Positions 31,565 to 41,800 of a DNA stretch of 64,000 nt are shown here, piece by piece. A model generated the notes under the pieces. It ran no database searches. It had not been told where the DNA came from and worked only from the letters and a program-made list of their open reading frames with translations. Source of the DNA: Endozoicomonas euniceicola (GTDB lineage: Bacteria; Pseudomonadota; Gammaproteobacteria; Pseudomonadales; Endozoicomonadaceae); contig NZ_CP103300.1 in the NCBI RefSeq assembly GCF_025562755.1, positions 5,147,001 through 5,211,000 on the forward strand, read 5' to 3'. Numbering within the stretch: position 1 is the first letter of the stretch; each line of letters begins with the position of its first letter. Made by a program: the position numbers and the translations under genes.

Positions 31565-32014
31565 ATGTCAGAAGTCTCAGCAGTAGCTATAGGAACAGGT
31601 CGCCGGGTGACCCTGTACTTCGCTCTTAAACTGGTTGATGGTCAGGTGGTCGACAGTAATTTTGGCGGGGATCCCGCCTCTTTTATTGTTGGTGATGGTA
31701 ACCTGCCTGTTGGCTTTGAACAGGCCATATTGGGTATGGGTGCAGGGGATGAGGGCGTATTCAGAATACCGCCAGCAAAAGCCTTTGGCATGCCTCATCC
31801 GGACAATCAGCAGACCTTTCCAAGATCTCGCTTCGCAAAGGATATCCAACTGCGGGAAGGGTTGGTCATGTCTTTTGCTGATGCGGGCAACAGTGAGTTG
31901 GCTGGTGTCGTGACCGCTTTTGATGATGAACGTGTTGACGTAGATTTTAATCACCCCCTGGCAGGCAAGGAGCTTTTGTTCCAGGTAAGGGTAGTTCAGG
32001 TAGAGAATTCGTAA
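31565..32014 (+). CDS. fkpB: FKBP-type peptidyl-prolyl isomerase (SlpA/FkpB)
   Basis: A 149-residue cis-trans prolyl isomerase of the SlyD/SlpA type: RRVTLYFALKLVDGQVVDSN, FIVGDGNLPVGFEQAILGMG, GDEGVFRIPPAKAFG and DFNHPLAGKELLFQVRV. It lacks the His-rich metal-binding tail of SlyD, as FkpB does. Its stop overlaps the ispH start (TAATG), indicating translational coupling in the lspA-fkpB-ispH operon. Confidence 0.95.
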   Translation: MSEVSAVAIGTGRRVTLYFALKLVDGQVVDSNFGGDPASFIVGDGNLPVGFEQAILGMGAGDEGVFRIPPAKAFGMPHPDNQQTFPRSRFAKDIQLREGLVMSFADAGNSELAGVVTAFDDERVDVDFNHPLAGKELLFQVRVVQVENS

Positions 32015-32961
32015 TGAAAATCAGGTTGGCTAATCCCCGTGGCTTCTGCGCTGGTGTTGACAGGGCTATTGATATTGTAAACCGCGCGCTGGATGTTTTC
32101 GGGCCACCTATTTATGTACGCCATGAAGTGGTGCATAACAAATATGTCGTGGAAAATCTGAAACAGCGTGGCGCTATTTTTGTTGAAGAACTGGATCAGG
32201 TGCCGGACGACGTAATCGTTATTTTCAGTGCCCACGGTGTGCCTCAGTCTGTCGAGGCTGAAGCGGAGCGTCGTGGGTTGAAGGTGTTTGACGCATCCTG
32301 TCCTCTGGTCAAGAAAGTACATATGGAAGTGGTACGTTATTCCCGTGCAGGTAAAGAGTGTGTGCTGATCGGTCATGATGGACACCCGGAAGTACAAGGC
32401 ACCATGGGGCAGTATGATGATGCTAAAGGCGGCAGAATGTACCTGGTGGAAACCGCTGAAGATGTAGCCGGTCTGGAAGTTCAGGACCCGGAACATCTGG
32501 CTTATGTCACTCAGACGACACTGTCCATGAATGATACGGCGGTTGTTATTGAGGCACTGCGACAAAAGTTCCCAAACATCCAGGGGCCCCGCAAAGATGA
32601 TATCTGCTATGCCACCCAGAACCGTCAGGATGCAGTGCGGGCGCTGGCGGATGAATGTGATATTGTACTGGTGGTTGGTTCGGTGAACAGTTCCAATTCA
32701 AACCGCCTGCGGGAGCTGGCAGAACGAACCGGAGCCTGTGCCTATCTGGTCGATGGAGCAGATGATATTGAGCCGCACTGGTTACAGGGCAAGCAGGCTA
32801 TAGGCATAACGGCAGGTGCCTCAGCGCCAGAAGTTCTGGTTCAGGGTGTAATCAGGCGCTTGCAGGAACTCGGGGCAGAAATGCCGGAAGAACTGGAAGG
32901 CCAGGAAGAGAATATTGTTTTCACCATGCCGAAAGAGCTTCGTATGGTTGAAGTGAGCTGA
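32014..32961 (+). CDS. ispH: 4-hydroxy-3-methylbut-2-enyl diphosphate reductase
   Basis: Last step of the MEP isoprenoid pathway: reduces HMBPP to IPP and DMAPP with a [4Fe-4S] cluster. Cluster cysteines are Cys12 (PRGFCAGVDRAI), Cys96 (DASCPLVKKVH) and Cys198 (DDICYATQNRQ). Substrate residues lie in VRHEVVHNKYVV, FSAHGVPQSV, IGHDGHPEVQGT and SVNSSNSNRL. The length of 315 residues is normal. It ends the ancestral operon, followed by a hairpin at 33012-33052. Confidence 0.98.
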   Translation: MKIRLANPRGFCAGVDRAIDIVNRALDVFGPPIYVRHEVVHNKYVVENLKQRGAIFVEELDQVPDDVIVIFSAHGVPQSVEAEAERRGLKVFDASCPLVKKVHMEVVRYSRAGKECVLIGHDGHPEVQGTMGQYDDAKGGRMYLVETAEDVAGLEVQDPEHLAYVTQTTLSMNDTAVVIEALRQKFPNIQGPRKDDICYATQNRQDAVRALADECDIVLVVGSVNSSNSNRLRELAERTGACAYLVDGADDIEPHWLQGKQAIGITAGASAPEVLVQGVIRRLQELGAEMPEELEGQEENIVFTMPKELRMVEVS

Positions 32962-33011
32962 TATTCCTGAACGCTGTTGTGTACCTTAATTGATTCAGTG
33001 TGACGCGCAGG

Positions 33012-33052
33012 CCGGGTCGAACGCTGAGGATGTCCTGTTTCGCTCGACCCGG
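33012..33052 (+). terminator. Hairpin after ispH
   Basis: CCGGGTCGA and TCGACCCGG form a 9-bp perfect stem, extendable inward, about 50 bp after ispH and between convergent genes. The T tract is poor, so it is only a probable terminator. Confidence 0.5.
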
Positions 33053-33099
33053 TTTGAACCAGAAAATATCAGGTGTGTTGATAGTGTCTGGCTAGCTGC

Positions 33100-34932
33100 T
33101 TATGTGATTGCACCCCGTATGGTTTTTTGGTTTTGCCCACTTTTGGCAGGATCACCTTCCTTCCCTTCAGGTGTTGTATTATCACCAGTGGTCTCACATG
33201 CTGTTTCTTTGTTTTTTCTGTTGGCCTTCAGTTCCTCACGCCTTTCTAAAATCTTGCGAAGTTTGTTATAAAATTTTGGATGTTGTAATTGGAGCATTAT
33301 AAACTCAGCGTTTGCTGCATAAGGAATGCTACTTGTTTGAATTCCATTGTTTGCCTGGCTCCCTTCAGGTGCTTCGGATTCCTTCTTCGCTTCACTCCCG
33401 GCGGCAGGTGCTTCGGCTTCAGTGTTTGCTTGACTCCCTTCAGGCGCTTCGGCTTTATTGCTTGCTTCACCTCCGGTAGATCCTTCGTCTCTCGGTTTCT
33501 CTGAATTGGCCTGATCCTCTGGAGGCGTTTGATCATCGGTTGCATGTTCACTATCTTCCGGTTTTATTGCGATTTCCAGCAATGAATTAATAATTTTCTG
33601 CCAGTTGCTTGAGATATTTCCTGATGTTTGAGTGTCGTTTTCTACATTGCCTGTAGCGGCTTCCTGGGAGGCTTCATCGTCTTGTGTAAGATCGACAGGC
33701 TCGAAGGAAAGATCTTGCAGCTGTTGTACAACCCCTGTATCACGTAAAGACTGTAGAACATTTGCTAATGCCTGACCGGAAGCTATTCCCTGCAATAGCT
33801 CTGTCAGTAAATTCTGGACGGCGTGAGCATTCGTTCCGTCGTCAAGCTGTAAATGTTCTGAAGATGCCTGCAACAGGCTTACCCATAGATTACTTAATTC
33901 CTGATCGGTTAACTCTGATTTTGGAGTGTCCAGCTTCAGTGTTTCTGCCAGTAGCCCCAGTCTAACCTTAATGGCTACTCTCTGTTCTTGGGTGGCGGAC
34001 TTAATCCATGCTTCCAGGGCTTTGATAAGCTGTTCCAGATTGATCTCAACCGATAAAAGCATTAACGTTCCCGGCTTATTGTCAGGGTTGTTTTTGTCAG
34101 GGTCTCCGTCATCGCCACCATTACCTCCTGGCGATTGTGAGCCACCCCCTTCTTCCGGAAATTCACCACCCTCCGAGTCTGAATTCTGGTTTTTAGATGA
34201 ACCGCACTTGAATGAAAATCCTGTACCTCCTTTCTTTGAAAAACTATTTCCATCGGTCGCAGGCTGATTCAGGTCTTCTTCGTCGACCAGGCAGAGGTCA
34301 ACAAACAATCTCTCCTTGCTATCGTTGTCTTTGAATTGACGCACATTACCAACGGCGTAAGTGGTATTGGCAAACGGACTACCGAACTGCATGGCTGTTA
34401 ATATTTTGCTGGTTGCAGTCAGCATCGAATCGTCAACTACCAGCCTTGCTTTTTGCGGATTTTTCGCAATCAGCATTTTGCTTCCTTTGCCTCTGGTTTC
34501 CATCACCAGAGATAAAGCTTTCTGTGTGGAGGGAGGGAGTGGCAGGGTGCGCTCGGCTTCCACGCCTCCTTGTGAGCAGCTGATAGTCACAGCGTCATAA
34601 CTGACCCACCCTTTTGCCTGATTTCCGTCACAACCTGCCAGTGCCTGATCCAGTCCCGGGAGTGGAGTAGATAAATCATATGGGTCAGAAGAACCATAGA
34701 GCCTGATGTTTCGCGCTTTAATACCATTGCGGAGTGAAATGTCACCAATCTCAATACTGGGAGGTTTCGAACCCGCTTCTTTACCCGGAACCGGGAAATC
34801 AGCAAACCCCTCCATGCCCTTAAAGACGAAAGGCGCATTTAAAGGCTTTGTACTACCTAATGTTAACTGGGCTTCAACGCTAGCGGACAGACCAGCCAGA
34901 AAAACGGACATTACCCCAGAGATTACGTTCAC
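33100..34932 (-). CDS. Large exported protein with low-complexity acidic C-terminus
   Basis: A GTG at 34932 is preferred as start. GAGAGG lies about 8 nt upstream, and the product begins with a signal peptide (NVISGVMSVFLAGLSASVEA, cleavage before QLTLGS), for 610 residues. The N-terminal half has beta-rich segments and a few Cys (CDGNQAKGWVSYDAVTISCS, FVDLCLV). It is followed by a Gly/Asp/Pro linker, a helical middle and a tail of imperfect repeats (EAPEGSQAN, EAEAPAAGSEAKKE). No known domain is recognised. The gene faces ispH tail to tail. It is probably surface-exposed or secreted; its function is unknown. Confidence 0.55.
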   Translation of the reverse strand: MNVISGVMSVFLAGLSASVEAQLTLGSTKPLNAPFVFKGMEGFADFPVPGKEAGSKPPSIEIGDISLRNGIKARNIRLYGSSDPYDLSTPLPGLDQALAGCDGNQAKGWVSYDAVTISCSQGGVEAERTLPLPPSTQKALSLVMETRGKGSKMLIAKNPQKARLVVDDSMLTATSKILTAMQFGSPFANTTYAVGNVRQFKDNDSKERLFVDLCLVDEEDLNQPATDGNSFSKKGGTGFSFKCGSSKNQNSDSEGGEFPEEGGGSQSPGGNGGDDGDPDKNNPDNKPGTLMLLSVEINLEQLIKALEAWIKSATQEQRVAIKVRLGLLAETLKLDTPKSELTDQELSNLWVSLLQASSEHLQLDDGTNAHAVQNLLTELLQGIASGQALANVLQSLRDTGVVQQLQDLSFEPVDLTQDDEASQEAATGNVENDTQTSGNISSNWQKIINSLLEIAIKPEDSEHATDDQTPPEDQANSEKPRDEGSTGGEASNKAEAPEGSQANTEAEAPAAGSEAKKESEAPEGSQANNGIQTSSIPYAANAEFIMLQLQHPKFYNKLRKILERREELKANRKNKETACETTGDNTTPEGKEGDPAKSGQNQKTIRGAIT

Positions 34933-35126
34933 TAAACACCTCTCATTGTATGTTCGGCTTGCAACCAGAAAAGTATTGTTTATATTTGGCAGGCTGCCAT
35001 ATACAGATTCAAATTCTTCGCAGTAAATGGCCAAAGTAGGTGATAATCCCTAGTTTAATCAGCAGGCTGACCAAGTAAATTGAAACCGGTCAACTCATGA
35101 AAACATGAACAAGAGGAACGTCGGCA

Positions 35127-35981
35127 ATGGAAGGAACGCAGGTCACTCAAAGACTCATCAATAAAATAGCAGTGCTGGATATAGAGAATGCTTTTGCCCG
35201 TGCGGTGGTTTCCCTTCATGGTGGTCAGGTATTGAGCTTTCAGCCCCATGGTGAAGAAAAAGTGCTGTGGTTGAGTCCAGACGCTGTTTATGATGAAGGT
35301 AAAGCCATTCGTGGCGGTATTCCTGTGTGCTGGCCATGGTTCAGCAAGCGTGCAGAAGGAGGCCCTAATCACGGCTTTGCCCGTACCAATCTCTGGCGTT
35401 TAAAAGAACAGTGCACTCTGGAAGATGGTGAAACACGTCTTCTGTTGTCTTTACCGGAAACGACACATGCCGCCTGGGACGGTTCTGCCAGCCTGGAAAC
35501 TGAAATCATTATTGGCAAAGAGCTGAAGGTCAGTCTGACTATGCAGAACATTGGCGAAAAATCAGTGGCTATCAGTCAGGCGTTGCATACTTACTTTAAT
35601 GTCTCTGATGTTGAAGCCGTTAGTGTTGAGGGGCTGGCTGGAAAACGCTATCTGGATGAAGCGGATAATCAAAAAGCCTATGTTCAGCAGGGAGATGTCA
35701 CCCTGAAAGGTGAGGTAGACCGAACCTATGTGAATAACAGCGATACCTGCACTATTATCGATCCGGGCTTAAAACGCCGGATTGTGATTCGCAAATCCGG
35801 CAGCAACGGAACCGTTGTCTGGAACCCCGGGGCAGAGCTGGCCCGGCAGATGGCTGACGTTCCTGACCAGGGCTACCGTCATATGGTTTGTGTTGAAACG
35901 GCGACTCTGCCTGCGCTGGCTGTACAGCTGGAACCTCAGGAAACGCATACTATTTCTACCTGTATCTCGGTTGTTCGCTGA
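35127..35981 (+). CDS. D-hexose-6-phosphate mutarotase (YeaD-type aldose-1-epimerase family)
   Basis: A 284-residue galactose-mutarotase-fold enzyme interconverting anomers of glucose-6-phosphate-like sugars. Features: LHGGQVLSFQPHGEEKVLWL, the YeaD signature IRGGIPVCWPWF, the catalytic His regions PNHGFARTNLW and ALHTYFNVSDVE, and VVWNPGAELARQMAD near the end. It stands alone, with its own ribosome-binding site (AAGAGG) and a terminator. The general family is clear; the precise sugar is inferred. Confidence 0.9.
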   Translation: MEGTQVTQRLINKIAVLDIENAFARAVVSLHGGQVLSFQPHGEEKVLWLSPDAVYDEGKAIRGGIPVCWPWFSKRAEGGPNHGFARTNLWRLKEQCTLEDGETRLLLSLPETTHAAWDGSASLETEIIIGKELKVSLTMQNIGEKSVAISQALHTYFNVSDVEAVSVEGLAGKRYLDEADNQKAYVQQGDVTLKGEVDRTYVNNSDTCTIIDPGLKRRIVIRKSGSNGTVVWNPGAELARQMADVPDQGYRHMVCVETATLPALAVQLEPQETHTISTCISVVR

Positions 35982-35987
35982 TCTTTA

Positions 35988-36011
35988 GAAGGGCAGGAAA
36001 CTGTCCTTTTT
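35988..36011 (+). terminator. Rho-independent terminator after the epimerase gene
   Basis: GGGCAG-GAAA-CTGTCC stem-loop (GNRA-type loop) followed directly by TTTTT, 10 bp after the stop codon. Confidence 0.8.
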
Positions 36012-36207
36012 CCCCTCATTTTTGTAATCCCCGATAAGCGGTATTGACGGGGTGATAAGCTGCTGCCAGTGGCTTGACCCGGAAATTCTGTCCTGTGTTG
36101 TTTCCTCTTGTCCAGCGATCAGCCCTCTGATACCAGTTGCAGTTTTACCTGCAACAGAGCATGGCTAGATTGGAATTAGGAACACAGACTATTCCACGGA
36201 TAGGAGT

Positions 36208-36729
36208 ATGCAGTACATGCCCGGGCAGTCAGGCCTGACCCTTCCTGAAGTGGTCATTACGCTGTTGATTTCAGCCATCCTGGTTTCGATGGCTACCCCC
36301 ACCCTGAGAACCCTCATCGCCAGTCAGCGAGTCTCTTCTGTTGCCCAGGAAATCTATACCAGCTTTGCACTGGCCCGCAGCGAAGCGGTGAAGCGGCGCA
36401 GTGCAGTCTCTCTGTGTGCGTCTTCAGATGGTGTTATCTGTAATACCAGCGGCGATGACTGGAGTTCAGGCTGGGTAATTTTTACCGACGCTGATGCCGA
36501 TGGTGTGCTGGAAGCAGACGACCAACGACTCAAGGTTTTTTCCGCATTGCCTGAGAATCTTTCCATGGAATGGAATCAGGGGGTTAATGCGGGCTTTAAC
36601 AGTAAAGGTTATGCGCGCAAAGCCGGGAGCTTCACATTATGTGAGCAGGGACTGACAGGGACTGAGGTCAGAAAAGTGATTGTCAGCCTGACCGGCCGGG
36701 TTCGGGTAACAGAGCCTGACAGTTGCTAA
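36208..36729 (+). CDS. fimT: Minor pilin FimT/FimU (GspH family), operon 1
   Basis: A 173-residue type IV pseudopilin-like protein. Prepilin cleavage falls after Gly in QSG|LTLPEVVITLLISAIL, with Glu at +5 and a hydrophobic helix. The GspH/FimT core includes LARSEAVKRRSAVSLCASSD, DDWSSGWVIFTD and a Cys near the end. It is the first gene of a minor-pilin operon, preceded by GGATAGGAG. Minor pilins prime pilus assembly from the inner membrane and are processed by PilD, which is encoded at 61026. Confidence 0.9.
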   Translation: MQYMPGQSGLTLPEVVITLLISAILVSMATPTLRTLIASQRVSSVAQEIYTSFALARSEAVKRRSAVSLCASSDGVICNTSGDDWSSGWVIFTDADADGVLEADDQRLKVFSALPENLSMEWNQGVNAGFNSKGYARKAGSFTLCEQGLTGTEVRKVIVSLTGRVRVTEPDSC

Positions 36730-36750
36730 GGGCAGGTTAAGGAGCGTTGT

Positions 36751-37251
36751 ATGAAGGGAAATCAATATTCAGGCAGAGGTTCTGTTGGTGTTGGTCTTAT
36801 TGAAGTACTGGCTGCGCTTCTCGTCATTTCCATTGGCATTCTGGGGATGGTGGGGTTGCAAACCAAAAGTCTGCAGCACAACCATGTGGCTTATCTGCGT
36901 TCTCAGGCCGTCATTATCGGTAATGACATGATGGACCGGATTCGGGTCAATCGTAGCCTGTCGTCAGTCACTGAGGATTATGTGGTTGCAGTCGGGCAGT
37001 TTACGACGGCACAGTGCAGTACAGAAGCCTATCCGGACAACTGTGAGACGGGCAGCTGCACATCGTCTGAGCTGGCTGAATACGATATAAGACAGTGGAA
37101 GTTTCAGATGGCCTGCATACTGCCGAACGGCGATGGCAGCATAACGATTGAAGACTCTGGAGCGGGTCGCATTTATGTAATTTCCATGCGGTTTGATGAG
37201 AGCAGAGGGCAGCATCCCATCAGGGAAGTGGTGGTAAGGAGTGCGTTGTGA
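36751..37251 (+). CDS. pilV: Minor pilin PilV, operon 1
   Basis: A 166-residue protein with prepilin motif VG|VGLIEVLAALLVISIGILG (Glu at +5). The PilV features are GMVGLQTKSLQHNHVAYLRS and a Cys pair in CETGSCTSSELAEYDIRQWK. Its stop overlaps the GTG start of pilW by 4 bp. It belongs to the priming subcomplex that carries PilY1 at the pilus tip. Confidence 0.92.
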   Translation: MKGNQYSGRGSVGVGLIEVLAALLVISIGILGMVGLQTKSLQHNHVAYLRSQAVIIGNDMMDRIRVNRSLSSVTEDYVVAVGQFTTAQCSTEAYPDNCETGSCTSSELAEYDIRQWKFQMACILPNGDGSITIEDSGAGRIYVISMRFDESRGQHPIREVVVRSAL

Positions 37252-38288
37252 GGCAGTATGCCGGAGTCTCTTTAGTTGAACTTTTAGTGGCAATGCTGCT
37301 TGGGCTGTTTTTAATAGCTGGCATTGGTCATCTGTTTCTCAGCGCGAGTCGTACTTATATGCTGCAGGATGAGTTGTCCCGGATACAGGAAAATGCACGC
37401 TTTGCCATGGATTTACTGGCACGAGATATTCGCATGGCGGGTTATACCGGTTGCCCGGGGGAAACGCCACTGGCCAATGTCGTTTATACCACCACGGATA
37501 ACCGGGAGTGGATGACCCATTTTGATAAAGGCATTCTGGGCCTTTCCACGGCAAACAAAAGCCGTATCGACAGTTCTGCTATTTCAGAAGCGATTGTTAT
37601 TCATAAAATCGATGCTGAACAAGGACAACCGGTTAATAGTCATACGTCGTCTTCTGCCCTGTTGAATGTGACCAGTCATGGTTTTGATCAGGGCGATATA
37701 CTGGCGCTGGTGTCACCGGGGTGTGATCAGGTATCGGTTTTCAAAGCCGCAGATGGCACCACCGGATCATCGGTATCACACGCAGCAGGTTTGTCCGGTA
37801 CACTGTATAACTGTACTTCACAGCTGAAGGGGCATTTTAACTGTATGGACAGTGCCGCCAGTGCTGAGCCCTACAGTCATAACCAATCAATACTGTTTCC
37901 TGTCACCTCGGTAGCTTATTACCTTCGCACCAATAATGGCCAGCCCAATCTCTATCGCAAAATGGCTGGCGAATATACGTCAGGCAATGCCCGCAATGCT
38001 GAACCTTTGCTGGAAGGCATTGAAGGGCTTTCGTTTTTGTATGGCTATGACTCGGATGGAAACCGCACTCCGGATCAGTATCGCACGGCTGATTCCATCG
38101 GCCTGTTCAGCAATGACTGGACGAATGTGGTCAGTGTTCGTGTGGAGTTGTTAGTCCGAAGCTTGACGGAAGTGGCCGAAAATCCACAACCGTATTTTTT
38201 TGCAGGGGCGCGAATAACACCAACCGATCACTATATACGCCGTAACTTTGTTATGACGGTTGAGCTGAGAAACAGGGTGCAACCATGA
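37248..38288 (+). CDS. pilW: Minor pilin PilW, operon 1
   Basis: A 346-residue protein. The GTG start is preceded by AAGGAG. Prepilin motif: AG|VSLVELLVAMLLGLFL. The typical PilW segment is QENARFAMDLLARDIRMAGY-TGC, and the late part contains FSNDWTNVVSVRVELLVRS, common to PilW. It overlaps both neighbours (GTGA, ATGA), so expression is tightly coupled. Confidence 0.92.
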   Translation: MRQYAGVSLVELLVAMLLGLFLIAGIGHLFLSASRTYMLQDELSRIQENARFAMDLLARDIRMAGYTGCPGETPLANVVYTTTDNREWMTHFDKGILGLSTANKSRIDSSAISEAIVIHKIDAEQGQPVNSHTSSSALLNVTSHGFDQGDILALVSPGCDQVSVFKAADGTTGSSVSHAAGLSGTLYNCTSQLKGHFNCMDSAASAEPYSHNQSILFPVTSVAYYLRTNNGQPNLYRKMAGEYTSGNARNAEPLLEGIEGLSFLYGYDSDGNRTPDQYRTADSIGLFSNDWTNVVSVRVELLVRSLTEVAENPQPYFFAGARITPTDHYIRRNFVMTVELRNRVQP

Positions 38289-38842
38289 TTCAGTCAGAAA
38301 AAGAGCAGGGCAGTGTTTTACTGGTCAGCCTGGTCTTACTGTTGATTCTGACCGTCGCTGGAATGGCGTCCATCCGTGTCACCAGCCTTGAAGAAAAAAT
38401 GACCGGTAATTACCGTAACGAACAGCTGGCTTTTCACTCGGCTGAAGTCGGCGTGCTGGAGGCTGAGTCTTACGTGGCCAATACGTTGTTAAACAGTTCA
38501 GACTTCTCAGCGAATTGTGACAATGGGTTGTGCTTTGATGGTACTGCTCACGCTGAACCCGGAACCTGTTCTGCCACGGTTTCCTCTCCCTGGGAAGAGC
38601 AGGCACTCTGGAGTAATACCGGGCGCTATCGAACAACAACTGTCGTGTTGAATGGGGTAGCGACACAGGCAAAGTATATTGTTGAGTTTCGCTGCTACCT
38701 GCCCAGAGAGATTGACGGGCCAGACGCTGATCCGACGGTTTATGATAACTGGGCTGAGTTTTACCGCATTACGGTATTGGCGACCGGGGGTTCCGGTGAT
38801 GCCAGGGTGATGTTGCAGACCACCTACAAAAAGAACCGTTAA
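38285..38842 (+). CDS. pilX: Minor pilin PilX, operon 1
   Basis: A 185-residue protein. The N-terminus QG|SVLLVSLVLLLILTVAGMA lacks Glu at +5, as PilX proteins often do. The conserved segment is TSLEEKMTGNYRNEQLAFHS-AE, followed by a Cys-bearing globular part. The start overlaps the pilW stop (ATGA). In Neisseria and Pseudomonas PilX works with PilY1 and PilV/W in priming and adhesion. Confidence 0.9.
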   Translation: MIQSEKEQGSVLLVSLVLLLILTVAGMASIRVTSLEEKMTGNYRNEQLAFHSAEVGVLEAESYVANTLLNSSDFSANCDNGLCFDGTAHAEPGTCSATVSSPWEEQALWSNTGRYRTTTVVLNGVATQAKYIVEFRCYLPREIDGPDADPTVYDNWAEFYRITVLATGGSGDARVMLQTTYKKNR

Positions 38843-38881
38843 GAACAAAAGTTATTTTCAACGCAGAAAAGGAGTGCTGCG

Positions 38882-41800
38882 ATGATTCAGTTTCTGAAGC
38901 GATACACGGCGATGTTTGTACTGGGAACGCTGGGATGTGTAACGCTTTCACCCACACAGGCTGAGCCCACATCGCAGTTATATTCCTCCGTTCCACCGCT
39001 ATTGAGTAAAAGTTCTGAACCACTGGTGATGCTGGTGATGTCTGTGGATCATGAGCTTTTTAAGAAAGCTTATCCGGATTACTCCGATCTGGATGCCGAT
39101 GGTCAGCTGGATACCACCTATAACGACCAGTTTGATTATCTTGGGTATTTTTTAAGTGGCTGGTGTTATAGCTACAACACATCATCAGGTCGCTTTGAGC
39201 CTGAGCTTCAGGCAACAGGAGACAATAAGCATTACTGTGAAGGATCGGCTTCCCACTGGAGTGGTAATTTTCTGAACTGGGCAACGATGTCGAGGATAGA
39301 CATTCTTCGTCGTGTACTATTTGGCGGCAAGCGATCAACGGATACCAGTTCCGCAACGGTTCTGGAACGAGCCTACCTGCCCCGTGATATTCATTCGTTT
39401 GTTAAGGTTTACAGCGGATCAGATATCGGCAAACTGACGCCCTATTCCAACACAGTCAGTCTGTGTAATCTTGCCACCTCTGAAAATGGAGAACCCAGGG
39501 TGCGGATTGCCAGTGGTGCCTGGAATCGCTGGGCCTCCACGGAAGTGAAACAATGTCAGTGGGGAGCAGCGAACAGTCCGTCAACCTATTACAAAATGGA
39601 TGAACTGACCGTTAGGGTGAATGCCTGTGTCAGTGGTAAAGACAGCGTTTCAAGCCGTTGCAGGGAGTATGGTTCGAATCAGTATAAGCCGACAGGCTTA
39701 CTGCAACGCTATGGAGAAGACGGCAGTATTCGTTTTGGGCTGATGAGTGGCAGCTATGACAGAAATATTTCCGGCGGCCTTCTACGGCGAAATATTTCTA
39801 AAATTGGCGGGAACGCCAATGCCAGTGACAATGAAATTCATTTAACGGACGGTACGTTTAACCCATCTGTTAAAGGCATTATCCACCACATCAACACCTT
39901 CCGGATCGCTAAATACAGCTACAGCCAGAATAAATACACCGATTGCAGCACCTACGGAATATCCGTTAGTACTTTCAAGTCAGGGCGTTCAACCAGCTCT
40001 AACCGTCATTGCAGCAACTGGGGCAACCCGATAGCGGAAATGTACCTTGAGGCCTTAAGGTACTTTGCCGGGCGATCAGCGCCGACTCCGGCATTCAACA
40101 CCAGCTCCGATAACGCCTTTGTTAGCAACCTTACCACTGAAACCTGGTTGAATCCGTTATCTGCTGCCAATGCCTGCGCCAACTGTTCCATTATTCTGTT
40201 ATCGACTGGTTTGAACTCCTTTGACGCTGATGAGCTGGCCAGTAGTGCAGAGTTGCCTGGGTTGTCGGGTGTCGCTTCTGTCGACAGTAAAACCGATGAG
40301 GTTGGGAATTATGAGTATGGTGGCAGCTTCGCTGGAGAGTATCTGGTCGGCGGCAACGGAAGTACACGACAATGTACGGCAAAATACCTGAGCGGGCTGT
40401 CAGAAGCCCGGGGGCTTTGCCCGGAGCTGCCACAACTGGAAGGCAGTTATCATGTATCAGGTCTGGCATTTTATGGCAATCAGACGGATCTGCGCAGTGA
40501 GCTTGAAGGCGTGCAAAGCGTTAAAACCTATGCGATTCAGCTGGCCGACAGTATGCCCGGTTTTACCTTGAATGCAGGCGGCAACCCAGTCACCTTTCAA
40601 CCGGTCTGTCACACCAGCTCCAATTTTGGCTCTGGCACCAACTTTTATGGCAGTGGCAGTGACTGTACGCTGACGGATGTGGTGGTAGAAGACTCGGTGC
40701 TTGATGGTCAGGGCAACTCGGTAGAAGGCAGCCTGCTGCTTACCTGGGAAGATTCGCTCTGGGGCAATGACTTTGACTATGACGCTTCTTCCCGGATCAA
40801 GTATTGCGTTGGCAACCAGTGCAACATAACCGCCGACTCCACTTTGAAAACCACAGGCTTTCTTGATAATGAACTGCGTATTGCGGTTCAGGTGGATGGG
40901 GTTTTTGCCGGATTGAACCTGCGCTTCAGTTATACCGTGACCGGAACTTACGATGATGGTTTACAGAGTGATTTTGTTTACAAGGGATCATCCGGTTTTA
41001 AAGCGAATAACTATGTAGCCAATAATGGCGCTGCGGGGGTGTTGCCCAAACCCCTGTTTCTTGCGGCTAAATATGGCGGTTTTCTGGATATGGATGGCGA
41101 TGGCAGCCCTGCTAACAGCTCCGGAGACAGCCGTGAATGGGATACTCGCAATAATACGACAGGTTCGGCAGGGGCTGATGGATTGCCAGACAACTATTTC
41201 TTTGCCCGCAATCCTGCTTTGCTGGAAGCCCAGTTGGGGCAGGTATTACAGGATATTGCCAGTCGAGTGTCGTCTGCCACCAACACGGCACTGCTATCCA
41301 ACAGTCATACGGGAACCGGAGTGCTGTATCAGGCGCTGTTTCAGCCAACTCAGGAATATAATGGCCGTACCATTACCTGGGGAGGGCTGCTGCATAGCCT
41401 GTTCGTTGATAGTAAAGGATTACTCCGTGAAGACAGTAACGGTAATGACAAGCTCGATGATTATGCAACGGATTATATCGTTGAACTCAAGTTTGACCCT
41501 AACGCCAACCAGACCATGCTGCAAAGGTATTCCACGGATGACGAGGGAAAGACCCAAACCGTTTCGGGGGCTTTGCAGTCGTTGTCCTCTTTGAAAACCA
41601 TCTGGGACGCCAGGGATCAACTTGCTCAGGTTCAGGACGTTATTACTCAGCGCCATTATGATTCAACAGCGGATAGCGGGCGCTATATTTTCACCTGGCT
41701 GGATGATGATAATGATGGGGTGGTGGATGATGACGAGTCTTTACCCTTTACAGCATCCAGTTTTTCCGGCAGGCAGGGCTATCTGGGCGTTTCTGCCGCC

